From Lactuca virosa (Eukaryota; Streptophyta; Magnoliopsida; Asterales; Asteraceae): DNA of 64,000 nucleotides. The translations under genes and the position numbers were made by a program. Positions 22,485 to 33,799 of the stretch are shown in pieces. Every line of letters begins with the position of its first letter. The stretch's first letter is position 1. The stretch lies in contig CAKMRJ010005634.1 of assembly GCA_928212115.1 (NCBI GenBank), positions 175,453,746 through 175,517,745 on the forward strand, written 5' to 3'. The notes under the pieces were generated by a model, which saw only the letters and a program-made list of their open reading frames with translations, made no database searches and had not been told where the DNA came from.

Positions 22485-23582
22485 AAATTAATCTTCGTTC
22501 ATGTTAAGTTGGTACAAATGCTCCGCGACATCTTCGGGAAGTTTGAAACTCGTTTCGCTGTTATGAATTTCAACAAGTCGTGTTAAAAATTCAGTCGTTC
22601 TGGGTATGAACTCTTCAATCTGGATGACAATGTCGTCCGGATCATATGTGCAAATCGTTCGACCTTGATCTTCAATAATCATATTATGCATTATAATACA
22701 TGCTTCGACCATTCGTTTAATTATATCTTTATATCAGAGTCGTGTAACGTATTTCACTACATGTAATGTCTGCTTGAGGACTCCAAATGTCCTCTCGATA
22801 TCCTTTCTCGATGATTCTTACTTTTTTTGTGAACAACTTTGTCTTTTCACTTCGAGGAACCGAGTATGCCTTCATAAATGTAGAATAATCAGGGTATATC
22901 CCATCACAAAGGTAGTAACCTTATTTGTACGAATGTCCGATCACCGTGAACGACATATCAGGTGCTTTGCCGGTCCAAATATCGTTGAAAAGAGGAGACT
23001 GGACAAGAACACTAATGTTGTTAGACCCCACAACTCCAGAAAACGAATGCCATATCCACAAATCTTGAGATGCAACAACTTCTATTATTAAAGTTGGCTC
23101 ACATATATCACCTCGTGTAAATTGACCGCGCCACACATTTAGACATTTTTTCCCGAGCCACATGTGTACAATCTAGATTACCAAGCATACCCGGAAATCC
23201 ATGCCTCTCCTCATGAGCCAAATATAATCTCTCAATACTACATGGACTAGGTTAACACATATATTCTTTGTGAAAAACCTCATACACACATGCACAAAAC
23301 CAATATACACAATCAATTGCGGTCCTCTCGGATACCTTTAAGTACTCGTCGGATGCATAAAATGGTATACCGTATCACAAATACCTAAGCGCAACCGTAC
23401 ATTTTTGTATACTAGAAAAACCCATTCTTCCTTAAGCATCGGGTTTTTGTTAAAAAAAATCATTACGGGCCTCTAAAACATTACTAATACGTAAAAATAT
23501 ATCCTTATTTAGATGAAAACGATGTTCGAACGAGTCATCATTGTAAAGACATTTATCGGCAAAGTAATCACGTACCAATAAG
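22485..23582 (-). pseudogene. PIF/Harbinger transposase (DDE_Tnp_4-like), C-terminal part
   Basis: Minus-strand segments match HARBI1-type nucleases in order: PGMLGNLDCTH (about 23180), a central block with FTRGDICEPTLIIEVVA and DLWIWHSF (about 23110-23030), GSNN-ISVL with SPLF (about 23015-22980), YLCDGIYP (about 22900), REDIERTFGVLK (about 22790) and the tail MVEACIIMHNMI (22712 down). The usual GSNND reads GSNN, losing a catalytic-motif aspartate by an in-frame codon deletion. Stops and frameshifts are scattered through it. The N-terminus continues at 28150-28297, beyond solo LTR S2. PIF/Harbinger elements need a second MYB-like protein; none is seen. Confidence 0.85.
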
Positions 23583-23871
23583 TCGTGTGTAACATCCCAA
23601 ATTTTCAAAAAAAAATTCATTTTTAACTCATTTCAAAACATTCAATAATCATGTCAAAACAACCAAAAGTGTATCATAGTGAAATTATATCATATTACAA
23701 ACCCCAAAATCACATGGTGCGGAAAACATGGGCGGATGCGGTGCGATCAAGCCGGGCCTTCCCCTTTCAAGCTGGAAGTACCTGAAACATAAACTAAAAA
23801 TTGTAAGCACAAAGCTTAGTGAGCTCCCCAAAAATACCCCATGACATACATACATAACAGTCAAAAACATA

Positions 23872-24052
23872 TTGGGTCTATTTCACCCCCTTCAGTATCT
23901 TTCAACCGGTACCGAGTCTATTTCACCCCCTTCAGTATTTTTCAACCGATACTGGGTCTATTTCACCCCTTTCGGTATCTTTCAACTGGTACTGGGTCTA
24001 TTTCACCCCCTTCGGTATCTTTCAACCGGTATTGGTTCTATTTCACCCCTAC
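23872..24052 (-). repeat. GGGTCTATTTCACCC tandem array in S2
   Basis: Four to five copies of a roughly 40-bp unit whose core GGGTCTATTTCACCC can form a small hairpin (GGGT/ACCC). The reverse complement occurs in L3 at 14275-14410. Confidence 0.87.
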
Positions 24053-24067
24053 CACCAGTACATATAA

Positions 24068-26458
24068 TGTCACACCCCCGAACCGTCAGAAATAACGGCG
24101 GAAACGTTCGGAGGCGGGTGACGTCATGCGTAGTATCACAACAGTTGTATCATAGTAAGCAAAGTAAATACAACCATTACATTACAATATGATTATTTAC
24201 ATCTGTTTGAAAACATAGTTTGTACATAAGAGTATATAACAAAAGTAAAAGACGTAACTCCAAATGCTCCGTCTTCTCCAAAAGTTGATAAAAGTACCTG
24301 TCTATTGCTGGCCTGAGAATACAAGTAGTTTGAAAGAGTATCAACATAAAGCTGGTGAGTTCATAAGTATTTAGTTCTGGTGAAAAATGTTTCTTTGATC
24401 CTTTGAAAAGTGTTTCCCAAGAAAATCCTATATTTTCTTATGAAAGATGTTTGGTTATCCATTAGTTATTTGTTAAATAGTCCGTTTATGAAAGGTTGAG
24501 TTATCCCAGGAAAATCCTACATTTTCCCTAAAAGTTGATGGTTGGTTATATGTTTCTAGTCTGAGGTGTACAAGTATCTACCATACTTATATCGTTAGGC
24601 GTAGTTTTCTTGAAAAACCCTGTTAGCTCCATGTGAGGTGTATTAGCCTTATTACATAAATAAAACTAATGAATAAGTGGTTAACTAAATCCTAAGGGTG
24701 TTATTAATACCCTATAGTAATCGAATCGATTATTACTTTGAGGTTAGTTCACTTGATTCATTATTACAAACGTAAATTCCTGTTATCTGGGTTGTGGGTG
24801 TCATAACCGTACTTAAACTTGATATGGAACGGAACGGGGCCAGTATCCTTTTATGACTTTGTCACCACAGGCATGTATGCCTAACTGTAGCTAGCAGTTT
24901 AGGTGCTGGATAGTCAGTCCCGTATAGATCTATACACAACAGTCACGCTCTCCCTACAAGAGATTCTGGTTACAAGTGCTAATCCTACACTCTCGAATTC
25001 GGTGGGAGTGTTACCAAGGACGTGTCCCCAACTTTAGACTAACAATTTACAAGTAATAATACTAAAAATCCTGTTTATAATCTGTATGATATACATTTTA
25101 CGAAATGTTTCACGAGTTCATTACTTTTAGTTTGAAAACTGTTTCTACGAGTTGATTTCTTAATCGTTTGGTAAAACTGTTTTCTGTGTTTAAAAGCATG
25201 CTGAAAATATAATTATCTTATACAAAATAATATACTTTGAGCACAAGTTTCCTTGTACTTTTGCTTGTATTCCCCCCCCCCCCACCCTGAAAACATGAAA
25301 AACTCGGAAAAAGCGTAGGGGTATGAACTCACAGTATGACTTGGGATTCAAGTGTAAGTTGGTAGGAATTGCTGAGTGTCAAATAAAGCCTCGGGCACAA
25401 ACAGATCCTATTTAGCATGTAGAAGTACATATATGTATTAGGTGCGGGCATAACACTATTTGTTATGGAAAGAACCACCTTAGGGACTAGGAAACACTTA
25501 AAACTAAGTGTTAGAATCACATGTGATTGAAAAGGAGAATTTGTGGCCGTAATCAGAAGTGTACGGTCACGGGTTTACGGTCCATGGGTTTACGGTTCCA
25601 TGGGTTCACGGTCTAATGACCTTACGGTCATAAGGTTTACGGTCTAATGACCTTACGGTCATAGGGTTTACGGTCCATGGGTTTACGGTTCATTGGTTTA
25701 CGGTCTAATGACCTTACGGTCATAGGGTTTACGGTCCATGGGTTTACGGTTCATTGGTTTACGGCCCATGAATATACGGTCATTGAAGGGTGTACAGTCT
25801 AAGGAGATACACTAGACCGTAAACACCTTTTGTTCATGGAAAAGTGACGATTTCAAGGCAAAACTCAAGAATCCTAACTAGATATAAGTATAAGAGGATG
25901 ATACTTACGATTTGAAGGCAAAGAAAGGTGTTTTCGGTCCAAAACACTAAGGTGTTCTTGAGGATTCTTGAAGATCTAGATAAATGATGAGATTAATGAG
26001 ATAGGAACATGGATTTACCACTAGATAGAGGAATGAAGCAACAAATAGATGTGAACAACACTTACAACTTGAAGATCTTGGAGGAAACTCGATGAAGGTA
26101 GAGAGAGAGTAGAGAGAGAAAGCCTTTGAAGTGTTTAAAGTGTGAAATGAAGGCCAAATACTCTATATATAGGGTAGATTTCTCGGTCAAGGGGGGGTCC
26201 ACCTGACCGTAAACGGGTTTACGGTCTACACAAGTTTACGGTCGTAAACTCGTCCTGACCGTGAACTCGGTGATTTTCGAGGAAGTTTCAAGTTTTTCGC
26301 GTGATTCCCGGTTTATTCCGAATCGTATAAAATACATATTATTTATTTAAAACTTAAGGTCCTTCCCAAATTAAGAGATTTGACGGAATTAAATAAAAAC
26401 CCAAATTTTATTAACGGAAACTGGGTAAGGATAACGGGAAAAGTTTCAGGTTGTCACA
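24068..26458 (-). mobile_element. Solo LTR S3 with perfect TSD, nested in S2
   Basis: 2391 bp starting TGTCACACCC and ending GTTGTCACA, flanked by TATAA on both sides (24063-24067 and 26459-26463). On the minus strand it starts TGTGACAACC and ends with the CCGAACGTTTCC...GTGTGACA block also seen in E1 and D. It has a reversed TATA (CCCTATATATAG, 26162-26174), a C12 run (25272-25283), reversed donor (25331) and acceptor (24313), and the GTATAGATCTATAC palindrome near 24935. Confidence 0.93.
25555..25800 (-). repeat. TTTACGGTC/GACCGTAAA-type tandem array in S3
   Basis: Repeated units of TTTACGGTCCATGGG, TTTACGGTTCATTGG and ACCTTACGGTCATAGGG with a higher-order period near 60 bp. It is the second palindrome cluster of this LTR; the first is at 26195-26270 next to the TATA box. 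Confidence 0.85.
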
Positions 26459-28149
26459 TATAATCATAACAACAAGAGTCACAGAGACATCAAGTAGATA
26501 CATGCATAACAGGTAATTGTCACGAAGACAATCATCATACTACAAATATAATCTAGTGGGTCGACATTGGTGCCTTTTACCCACGGATATAGTGAAGGAA
26601 ACTCACCTCAGTCCGCTGACACTTCAACTGCTGCTCGGGCTACTGGACTGGATAATCCCCACGCTAACAAGCCAAATACAAACATAATCAATAATTGGGT
26701 CACAAACCATAATCGAGACTTAATTCACTAATCCCGACTCCTAAGGTAAAATACATTTTACCCTTCCTTCAATTGACATAAGTCCATAAGACACACAAGG
26801 CCCAATTTGGGCCCAATTCCATAAAGGCCCAAAACTTAACCATGGCACATCTCAGCAATACTTGTGGTCCAATATAATCCCAAACCCCTAAAGTCCAAAA
26901 AGTGGCCCAAAATCAAGAAGGCTCACTAAAGTGTATGCCCTACGTACCAAGCTTGTACGCCCCATGTACGTCTTAATGAAGCACAACGTACAACTCATCA
27001 AAGCAAGGAAAACCAAACTTCATGAATTACGCTGAGCGTACTCCTACGTACACCCAACGTACTCATCAGATGTCCAAAACCTCTCATTAAGCATTTAATG
27101 CTTAAGACCAAACGTCCAAACTCAGATCCAACTTCATTTTAAGTTCTTAACACATAAAATTGGCAACTTTACCCCTTTGAATGTCTTAATGGGACCCAAA
27201 ACCCGTTTTAATCCAACTAAGTCCATAACATGAACACCAAACCATACATGGTTCATCCAAACTCATCAAGATGACACTTTTATGCACTCACAACATCGTA
27301 AATGCTAGGATACATTATTCTAAGCCCTTGGAGTAGCTCATACTCACAAGGATGAGTCAAGGGACCATAATATGCCCAAAACAAGCCCTAGACTAGATCT
27401 AACATGTAGAGTTACCAAGATAGAAACTTTATACCTTCAAATTCTAGCAAAATGAATGATGACTCTGGATCTATGAGCTCCATACCAACCAATGCTTGAA
27501 TACCAAGCTCCTTCTTCTTCAAACTGAGCAAGAACACCAAAGGTTTACCACCAAAGCTCAAGAACACTCAAGAAAAATCTAGGGTTTCGTATTTAAGGTT
27601 TAATGGGATGGAGGTTGGAGATAATAGGGTTTAAAGATGTGTTAAGGCCATTATATAGGGTCCAAGACCCTAAATTAGGGTTTGCATCTGACTGGAGTAC
27701 GCTCTGCGTACTCCAGGTACGCTTAGCGTACTCCAAGGACCATCCGCGATCACTTAGTTCAGTACGACCATCGTACACCTATGTACGCCCAACGTACTAG
27801 ACTACCCCATAACCATCCTTTCTTCCGAATGCCATAACTTCGTTTTAATTCTGATTTCGATGATCCTTATATCCACGAAAAGGTAATGAGAAGCTCTACA
27901 ATCCTATCAACTCTCTTTCCCTTTAAAACTTTCCGAAATTAAATCCCAAACTCATGGAAAACCAATACCATTATTTTACCGTTATACCCTTGGGCTCCAA
28001 AACACAAATCGAACACTTGGTACCCACAACCTACATTATCCACCACCAATTGGGCCTAAACTTCTCCTTCCCAAGGCCCGAAGCCTTATGATACTTGATC
28101 TTCGGGTCACGATCCTGAATTATGAAACGACCCGAAACAGGGTGTTACA

Positions 28150-28297
28150 TCGTGTGCAGCTTGGCGATCACAATTAACGACCGCTCTTGAACGCGCAACT
28201 TCAAACTTTCTTCATCGTGAATGTGTTGCACAACGTTGAAGAATGTCGAGATGAATTCCACCTCATAATCTGAATCAAAATTCTTAAAGAAATCCAT
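28150..28297 (-). pseudogene. PIF/Harbinger transposase, N-terminal part
   Basis: Minus-strand ATG at 28297 opens MDFFKNFDSDYEVEFISTFF and runs in one frame to the S2 insertion, where the TSD TCGTG lies. It has the acidic, hydrophobic start typical of plant Harbinger nucleases. Upstream (28298-28553) is the element's leader and a GC-richer end region with inverted TCGTGGTTCGTGG sequence; its terminal repeat may be cut by the copia LTR at 28554. Confidence 0.8.
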
Positions 28298-28553
28298 GTA
28301 TTTTTTTAGAGAATGAGAGTTTATAATTTGATGAAAGGTGAGTATAAAATTTGATGTATTGTGTTTATATATGTTTTGAAATTGTAAAAAAAATTAAAAA
28401 CTTGAAAATTGGATCGTTAAACGGTCAAATTGGGCAAAGGTTTCTGATTGGTCGTTTACCCTCGGCGTAGCCATCACGAAACGCAACGACTACGAACCAC
28501 GACGACATACCGGGACGGTATGCACGATCGTGGTTCGTGGCCACATATACCAC

Positions 28554-28910
28554 TGTAGAGTCGAAAGTAGATAGTGAGAGTTGAAAGTTGTGTCTTTCTC
28601 TATGTGTTTGTAAGTGTCGAAAGCAGAAGCACTTTCGACATGTTATCTATTTACAAGGCAGTTTAGTTTCGTTATGTCACGTTTAGTCCTTGTATGTTTT
28701 GTACGTCTAATGTATCCTATAAATAGGGTAAGTACTTAGGTTAGAGAGAAGTTTGAACATTCTCTTAACACATTTGCACTCTCTCTCTCTCGCTCTTTCT
28801 TTGTACTCTTCAGACGTGAAATTGAGCCAATCAGATATTATTTAGATCTGTGTGTCTTTTGCTGATTTTACTTACTCGATTGATTCGTTTATCATTTTTA
28901 ACACACTTCA
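28554..28910 (+). repeat. 5' LTR of copia element A
   Basis: 357 bp, TGTAGAGTCG to ACACACTTCA, followed after 1 base by a primer site. A TATA box TATAAATAG is at 28718-28726 and a CT-rich leader follows. The matching 3' LTR is not in the window. Confidence 0.85.
28718..28726 (+). promoter_or_regulatory. TATA box of copia A LTR
   Basis: TATAAATAG in the middle of the LTR, a strong plant TATA match placed as expected for U3/R. Confidence 0.75.
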
Positions 28911-28911
28911 A

Positions 28912-28924
28912 TTGGTATCAGAGC
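28912..28924 (+). other. Copia A primer binding site
   Basis: TTGGTATCAGAGC, exact complement to the 3' end of initiator Met tRNA, directly after the LTR. Confidence 0.92.
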
Positions 28925-29133
28925 AGGAATCATATCATCAGTTGAATTTTTCTCGTATTTTTCATCTTTTTGAATCGTTCTTGCCAATTCAAAATTTTCC
29001 ACAGATTGAAACGAAAAACTAGTGTCAATCGACTGAGTTGTATTGATTCTGTGTTTTGTATGTTAGATCTATTGATCTCTGATTGATTTTTCTCTTTGAA
29101 TCAAAATTTACGTTCTTTGAAAATTGTTCATCA

Positions 29134-29293
29134 ATGGTGAACTTTAATGTGAACATGATGACAAATTTCTCTCATTTGCTTGGATCTGCAACAAAAATTC
29201 CTATGTTGATTCCAGAATACTACGAACAATGGGTTGACATAATGGAGTATTACTTAAATGGAATTGATGAAGATTTGATGAGGTCGATCAACA
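29134..29293 (+). pseudogene. Copia A gag, N-terminal part
   Basis: Reads from the ATG at 29134 (MVNFNVNMMTNFSHLLG) through KIPMLIPEYYEQWVDIMEYY, the DUF4219/UBN2-like start of copia Gag. I prefer this ATG to the one at 29083 because the homology starts here. The frame is cut by element B at 29294 and resumes without loss at 46196, using one copy of the TSD as coding sequence. Confidence 0.85.
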
Positions 29294-29956
29294 TGTAATG
29301 CTCGATTCCAGTTATGAAATTATTTTCAAGTTGTTCATGGATTATCTTTGAACACGACGTGTTGAAGCCTCAACACAGCGTGGCGTCGGGACGTTAGTCC
29401 GCGGAGTTTAATGAATCAACACAACGTGTTGTGGTGTATCAACACATCATGTTGGCGGCAGGGAAGGAAACCCTAATTGTTAGGGTGTTGCACCCTATTT
29501 AAAGGCCTTAAGTCCTCATGGTTGGCCTCCTTACCAGCCTCCATTGTCATTAAAACCCTAATTCGTCCCTTAAGCTTCCTTGGTGGTGTTTTTAAGCCTT
29601 GAGTGGATTCTTATGGTTATTTTTCTCATTTCTAAGGAAAGCTTGAACACTGAAGGTGCTTAGCTTGGAAGGAAGGTCATAGATCCAAAATCTCTCCACT
29701 TATTGCAGTCTCTTTGAGGTATCAAGTTCATACCTTGACTAGTAGATGTTTAGATCTCCTCATTTGGTGATTTGTTGTGTTTTTGGCCCTTTTTGGGTTG
29801 AAAAGTGTGAGAAGTCGTTTTTGGATTTTGTTATTCCAAATCTGAAATGCATTGGACCCCTTGAGCTTAAAGGTGCAAGCTTTATGAGAAGAATTGGTCC
29901 CATACATGCATTAAGTTCCTTTTTTAAGCTTAAGAGCTTCATTTAGGCATGCATAA

Positions 29957-29979
29957 ACGTAAAGTTGGCAACTTTACGT
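29957..29979 (+). repeat. Perfect 11-bp-arm inverted repeat in the B leader
   Basis: ACGTAAAGTTG, one G, CAACTTTACGT. Related hairpins with different outer bases occur in S1, S2, S4 and again in this LTR at 30109-30131. Confidence 0.95.
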
Positions 29980-30609
29980 GGTTTTCTAACTCAAGGAGGT
30001 TAGATTTGTGTTTTGGAGCTTTGACTCGTGAGTTAAGTGCTTATTGGATAAGCCTTGTGCTATTAAGCCTTAGGGTTTGAGTTTTGGACCTTTTTTGGTA
30101 GTCCATATGGGTAAAGTTGGAAACTTTACCCTTCTAAGTCTCAATTTTGGGTGAGCTTGGGAACCCTTGGAGACGAAGGAAACAGCTTAATGTAATAAGC
30201 TGTTGGAACTCAAGGAAACACAGCGTGTTTTCAAGGAAACACAACGTGTTGGATGGGATTTTTGCGCTTGTGAGGATAAAGGGGAAACACGACGTGGTAA
30301 AAGGGAACCATGGCGTGTTGGGTCAACATGGGCCGTTGACCTTGACTTTTTACTTTTTTCTTTGACCAAGTTTGACCTATAAAGGAGTATTGAGGTATTT
30401 TTAGTTGTATCTAAGGGATTGTTACTGTTTAGGTGTCGGGTAGAGCTGATATTCGGAGCAGAGACCTATTCTGCTATCGTTCAGATTTGGAGGTGAGTTT
30501 CCTCATTGGGTTTATTGGGTCTAACGCACCAATGTCGGCCCTTATTGATTTTTCTAGGATGTTAGGAGTCTGTATGACCCTTGCATGTGTTGTGTGCTGC
30601 TATCTCTAT

Positions 30610-30835
30610 CGGGCGGGGCTTGATGTCGGGTGAGGCCCGATGATCGGAACATATGCTAGTGTTTATGATCATTATATGTGTTAGCATGACTATGCGATAT
30701 ATATTTTATATGTAGCGGGCGAGGCCGAGTGAAAGACAAGGCCTGAGAATAACATATATGTAAACCGAGCGGGGCTCAATGCCGGGCGGGGCCCGAAGTC
30801 GGGCGAGGCCCGATGACGGGCGAGGGCCCAGTATG
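30610..30835 (+). repeat. GGGCGAGGCCCGATG array in the B LTR
   Basis: Several units with a GGGC...GCCC core that can fold on itself, inside the intron-like segment. The 3' LTR has the same array at 45710-45910. Confidence 0.88.
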
Positions 30836-31110
30836 TGATTTATTATGTATGATATGGGGTAGTTTGGGGAACTCACTAAGCTTTTTGCTTACGGATTTCA
30901 GTTTATGTTTCAGGTACTCCAGTTCCAAGGGGAAGGGATCGGGATAACTGCATTGCATAAACCATATAGATTCTATTTATGGGATACACTTTGATTTTTA
31001 TGATGTTTGACATATTTATTTTATTGGGTTGTATGAACAACATTTTGGAATATTGTTTTTACTTGAATTAAAAATGAAATTTTAGGATCATGTTTTTGGG
31101 ATGTTACAAG

Positions 31111-31123
31111 TTGGTATCAGAGC
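31111..31123 (+). other. B primer binding site
   Basis: TTGGTATCAGAGC two bases after the LTR, complementary to initiator Met tRNA. It is followed by about 300 bases of leader (31124-31423) up to the copia C insertion. Confidence 0.92.
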
Positions 31124-31423
31124 CTTGGTTTGAGGGATTTAGGCACACTCTCGGGTGTGTCTGAACTCAAACTGAGGATTTGGTAAAGTTTTAAAAAAAA
31201 CATATTTTAAGAAAAGGTTTTTCAAAAATAAGAAAGGGTGTGGTGCATGCAATCAGCCGAGCTCAAGTAAGCTTTCCCAAATTACCCATACATATTATTG
31301 ATATGCTTTGATCTATGAATTTGTGAATCGCATGCTAGTTAGGGATAAGGATCTGCTCAGTTGTTGCATGGTAGAATGGTAGGATAGATATCGTTGTATG
31401 TCTGTCGTATGAGCCTGTAGACT

Positions 31424-32202
31424 TGTTGGGTTTTAAGTACTATAACACTCCTATGGTGTACATGCAGCCCTAGATGCTTTGGATCTAAGTTTTTTCTAAT
31501 TATACATGCAATTTCATTTTTCCAAAGCATACATCGTAACTAGCACACAATAGAGGATATACAACATAAAAACAAAAGTTAGATGAATACCTCTTGATGT
31601 AGTTTGTAGTTCTTGGCCTTAGAAAGCTTTAGCACCTCAAGTGTGATGCCTCTAATGTGTCACAAACACCAAATGCAAGAGCAGGCTTGAGACAGTAGGC
31701 TAGTTAGCTCAAAATCGGTTATCATTCTCTTAGAATGAATGTGCAACCGATTTTAGGGCTATGAGGTTGCTTTTATAGTGTGACAAAGGCTAGGGTTTCA
31801 TCCATGCAAACCCTAATGCACCATGACCCTTCATATTTCTTAGGTTCCATGGGTTAAACCTCCATGGACTATCATATTGGTTTAGCCCATCCTAATCAAC
31901 CATGGATCATTGGCCCACACTATAAGAATCATTGATTTACTTAATCAGTCCCCGTATATTTAATCAGTCTCTTTTGATCACTAAATTAATTCCAAATTAA
32001 TTCTTGATCAATACTAATTAAATAATATGATTTCTCAATTAATATATTAATACTTATAATATATTAATGAATTACAAATAACCTCTTTCTCAAAAGTCCA
32101 TCCTATCAAATTGCTCTGGTGAAGGCAACCCAAAAGGACCATGCTACTATAGGGTCAAGTACATACCAGTTATAGTTATGGGCTTAGACACCAAATCCAA
32201 CA
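31424..32202 (-). repeat. 3' LTR of copia C
   Basis: 779 bp, TGTTGGGTTT to AAATCCAACA. Next to it inside the element, the minus strand reads AAGTAGGAGAC, the polypurine tract. It keeps a segment of about 45 bases (32108-32152) missing from the other LTR. Confidence 0.94.
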
Positions 32203-33070
32203 GTCTCCTACTTGGATAAGTCTAATAACTATAACTGCCAATGCAACTTCAAAATCCGATTAGCAATCGTAGCTCTCAAAATCCGATGTCGAACTCTGAC
32301 CTAGTCAGTGACGCATCCTTTAGATAAGGGATCATATATTCCTCCTTTATTCAAGATATCATGCGGAAAAATACATGGAGCATATTCATACTTATTATCC
32401 TGCTGTTTGTTTCCCGATTTCCGATTCGTTTGACATAGAACATAATTGAACACATCAATTTAGTCCTGACCGGGCCCGACACATAAGTCAAAACAAAATC
32501 ATCGAGGGGTCCAAGATATTGCTTTTAATCCTCTTAGGATAAAAGGAACATATAAACTTCGACTTGTATGCTTGTACTTACTACTCATTAAATCATGCAC
32601 AATGATACGTTTTATAACATCAAGTTACTGATGTGTTTTCATATCATCAATGCACAACCAACTCGTAGTTAACAACTCATATATCTTGGTTTGAAGACTA
32701 TATGATATTATCGTCTCACAATCACTCGTGATAAATTCCATGAAATGATTCATGTGAGTGTGGGTTTAATCCAATACTCAAATCTTATTTCAAGAGCACT
32801 CATGAACGTTGTAGCATACTTTTGCTATGTCTAACACCTTAGACAATCTACAAGCCAATTCACGACAGTCTAACCTCATAACCTACTTCCAAAGTATGAT
32901 CGACTGTGGATAGTTTGAATAATCTTATTATTCCGGAAGTCAAAACATGCAAAAGTGAAACAATTGTAAACAATTGACACAAGATAGTAACTTTACTTAT
33001 AAATAAAACTCCTTTTATTCAATCATCAAATGTCAATTACATTTTAGCTATTACAAGTTTCTAAATATTT
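32203..33070 (-). other. Copia C 3' untranslated region
   Basis: Non-coding on both strands between the RNase H stop and the polypurine tract. No further feature seen. Confidence 0.7.
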
Positions 33071-33073
33071 TAT

Positions 33074-33772
33074 CTAATCAGTAAAACTAATATTGTCCTT
33101 CAGCCCGATACTCTTAGCATGCTGCAAGTGCTTAACCCTACTCAGTCCCTTCGTAAGGGGATCTGTTGGGTTATCCTCTGACGATACCCTCCTAACTACG
33201 AGGAGTACTTCTTCTACTCGATGTCTTATGAAGCGGTACTTTCTGTCGATATACATGGATCTACCATGATCTCTCGGTTCCTTGGTTAAGGCGACCGCCC
33301 CTTCATTATCGCAGAAAATCTTCACAGGCTCCTTTATGGATGGTACAACTCCAAGGTCTCCGATGAAGTTTTTCAACCATATCGCCTCTTTCGGTGCTTC
33401 GCTCGCTGCTATGTACTCTGATTCACACGTTGAATCAGCTACAATCTCCTGCTTGGAACTCTTCCATGTTACTGCTCCTCCATTTAGGGTAAACACCCAG
33501 TCCGACTGAGAGCGCAAATTATCTCTGTCGGTCTGCAAACCGGCGTCACAATACCCTGTCACTCTCAAGTCATCACTCCCACCGAGGGTAAGGACCCAGT
33601 CCTTAGTCCTACGCATGTACTTAAGAATGTTCTTTACTGCAGTCCAGTGAGCTTTACCAGGATTCCCTTGATATCTACTGACCATTCTCAAAGCAAAAGC
33701 CACATCAGGACGAGTACAAGTCATGTCATAAATGATCGAGCCAACTGTGGAAGCATATGGTATTCGACTCAT
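33074..33772 (-). pseudogene. Copia C RNase H and RT end
   Basis: Uninterrupted reading of about 230 codons: RPDVAFALRMVSRYQ (RT end), VTGYCDAGLQTDRD (first catalytic Asp), SKQEIVADSTCESEYIAASEA (Glu region), KIFCDNEGAVAL (Asp) and the tail EDNPTDPLTKGL. These are the expected copia RNase H motifs; catalytic residues look present. It is the C-terminal end of the polyprotein; the upstream frame is broken near 33800. Confidence 0.93.
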
Positions 33773-33799
33773 CTCTGCTATCTCAGCCTCTGTACTCGG

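Larger units (their letters stand above)
23588..28149 (-). mobile_element. Solo LTR S2 with perfect TSD, containing solo LTR S3
   Basis: Begins TGTAACATCC and ends GTGTTACA, flanked by TCGTG (23583-23587 and 28150-28154), inside the PIF/Harbinger gene. Without S3 it is about 2.17 kb. Minus orientation follows from the reversed TATA (CCCTATATAATGG, 27650-27662), reversed donor (26605) and reversed acceptor (23782). It carries GGGTCTATTTCACCC repeats (23875-24050), GTACG...CGTAC palindrome clusters (27694-27800 and 26935-27065) and the inverted repeat around TTGGCAA at 27153. Confidence 0.92.
29294..31108 (+). repeat. 5' LTR of B
   Basis: TGTAATGCTCG to GGGATGTTACA, 1815 bp. TATA TATTTAAAG at 29496. 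CACG...CGTG palindromes (AACACGACGTGTTG type) at 29349-29450 and 30215-30325, inverted repeats at 29957-29979 and 30109-30131, TTGAC array at 30322-30375, donor-like GTGAGT at 30493, GGGCGAGGCCCGATG repeats 30610-30830 and acceptor TTTCAG/GTACTCCAG at 30913. Confidence 0.94.
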
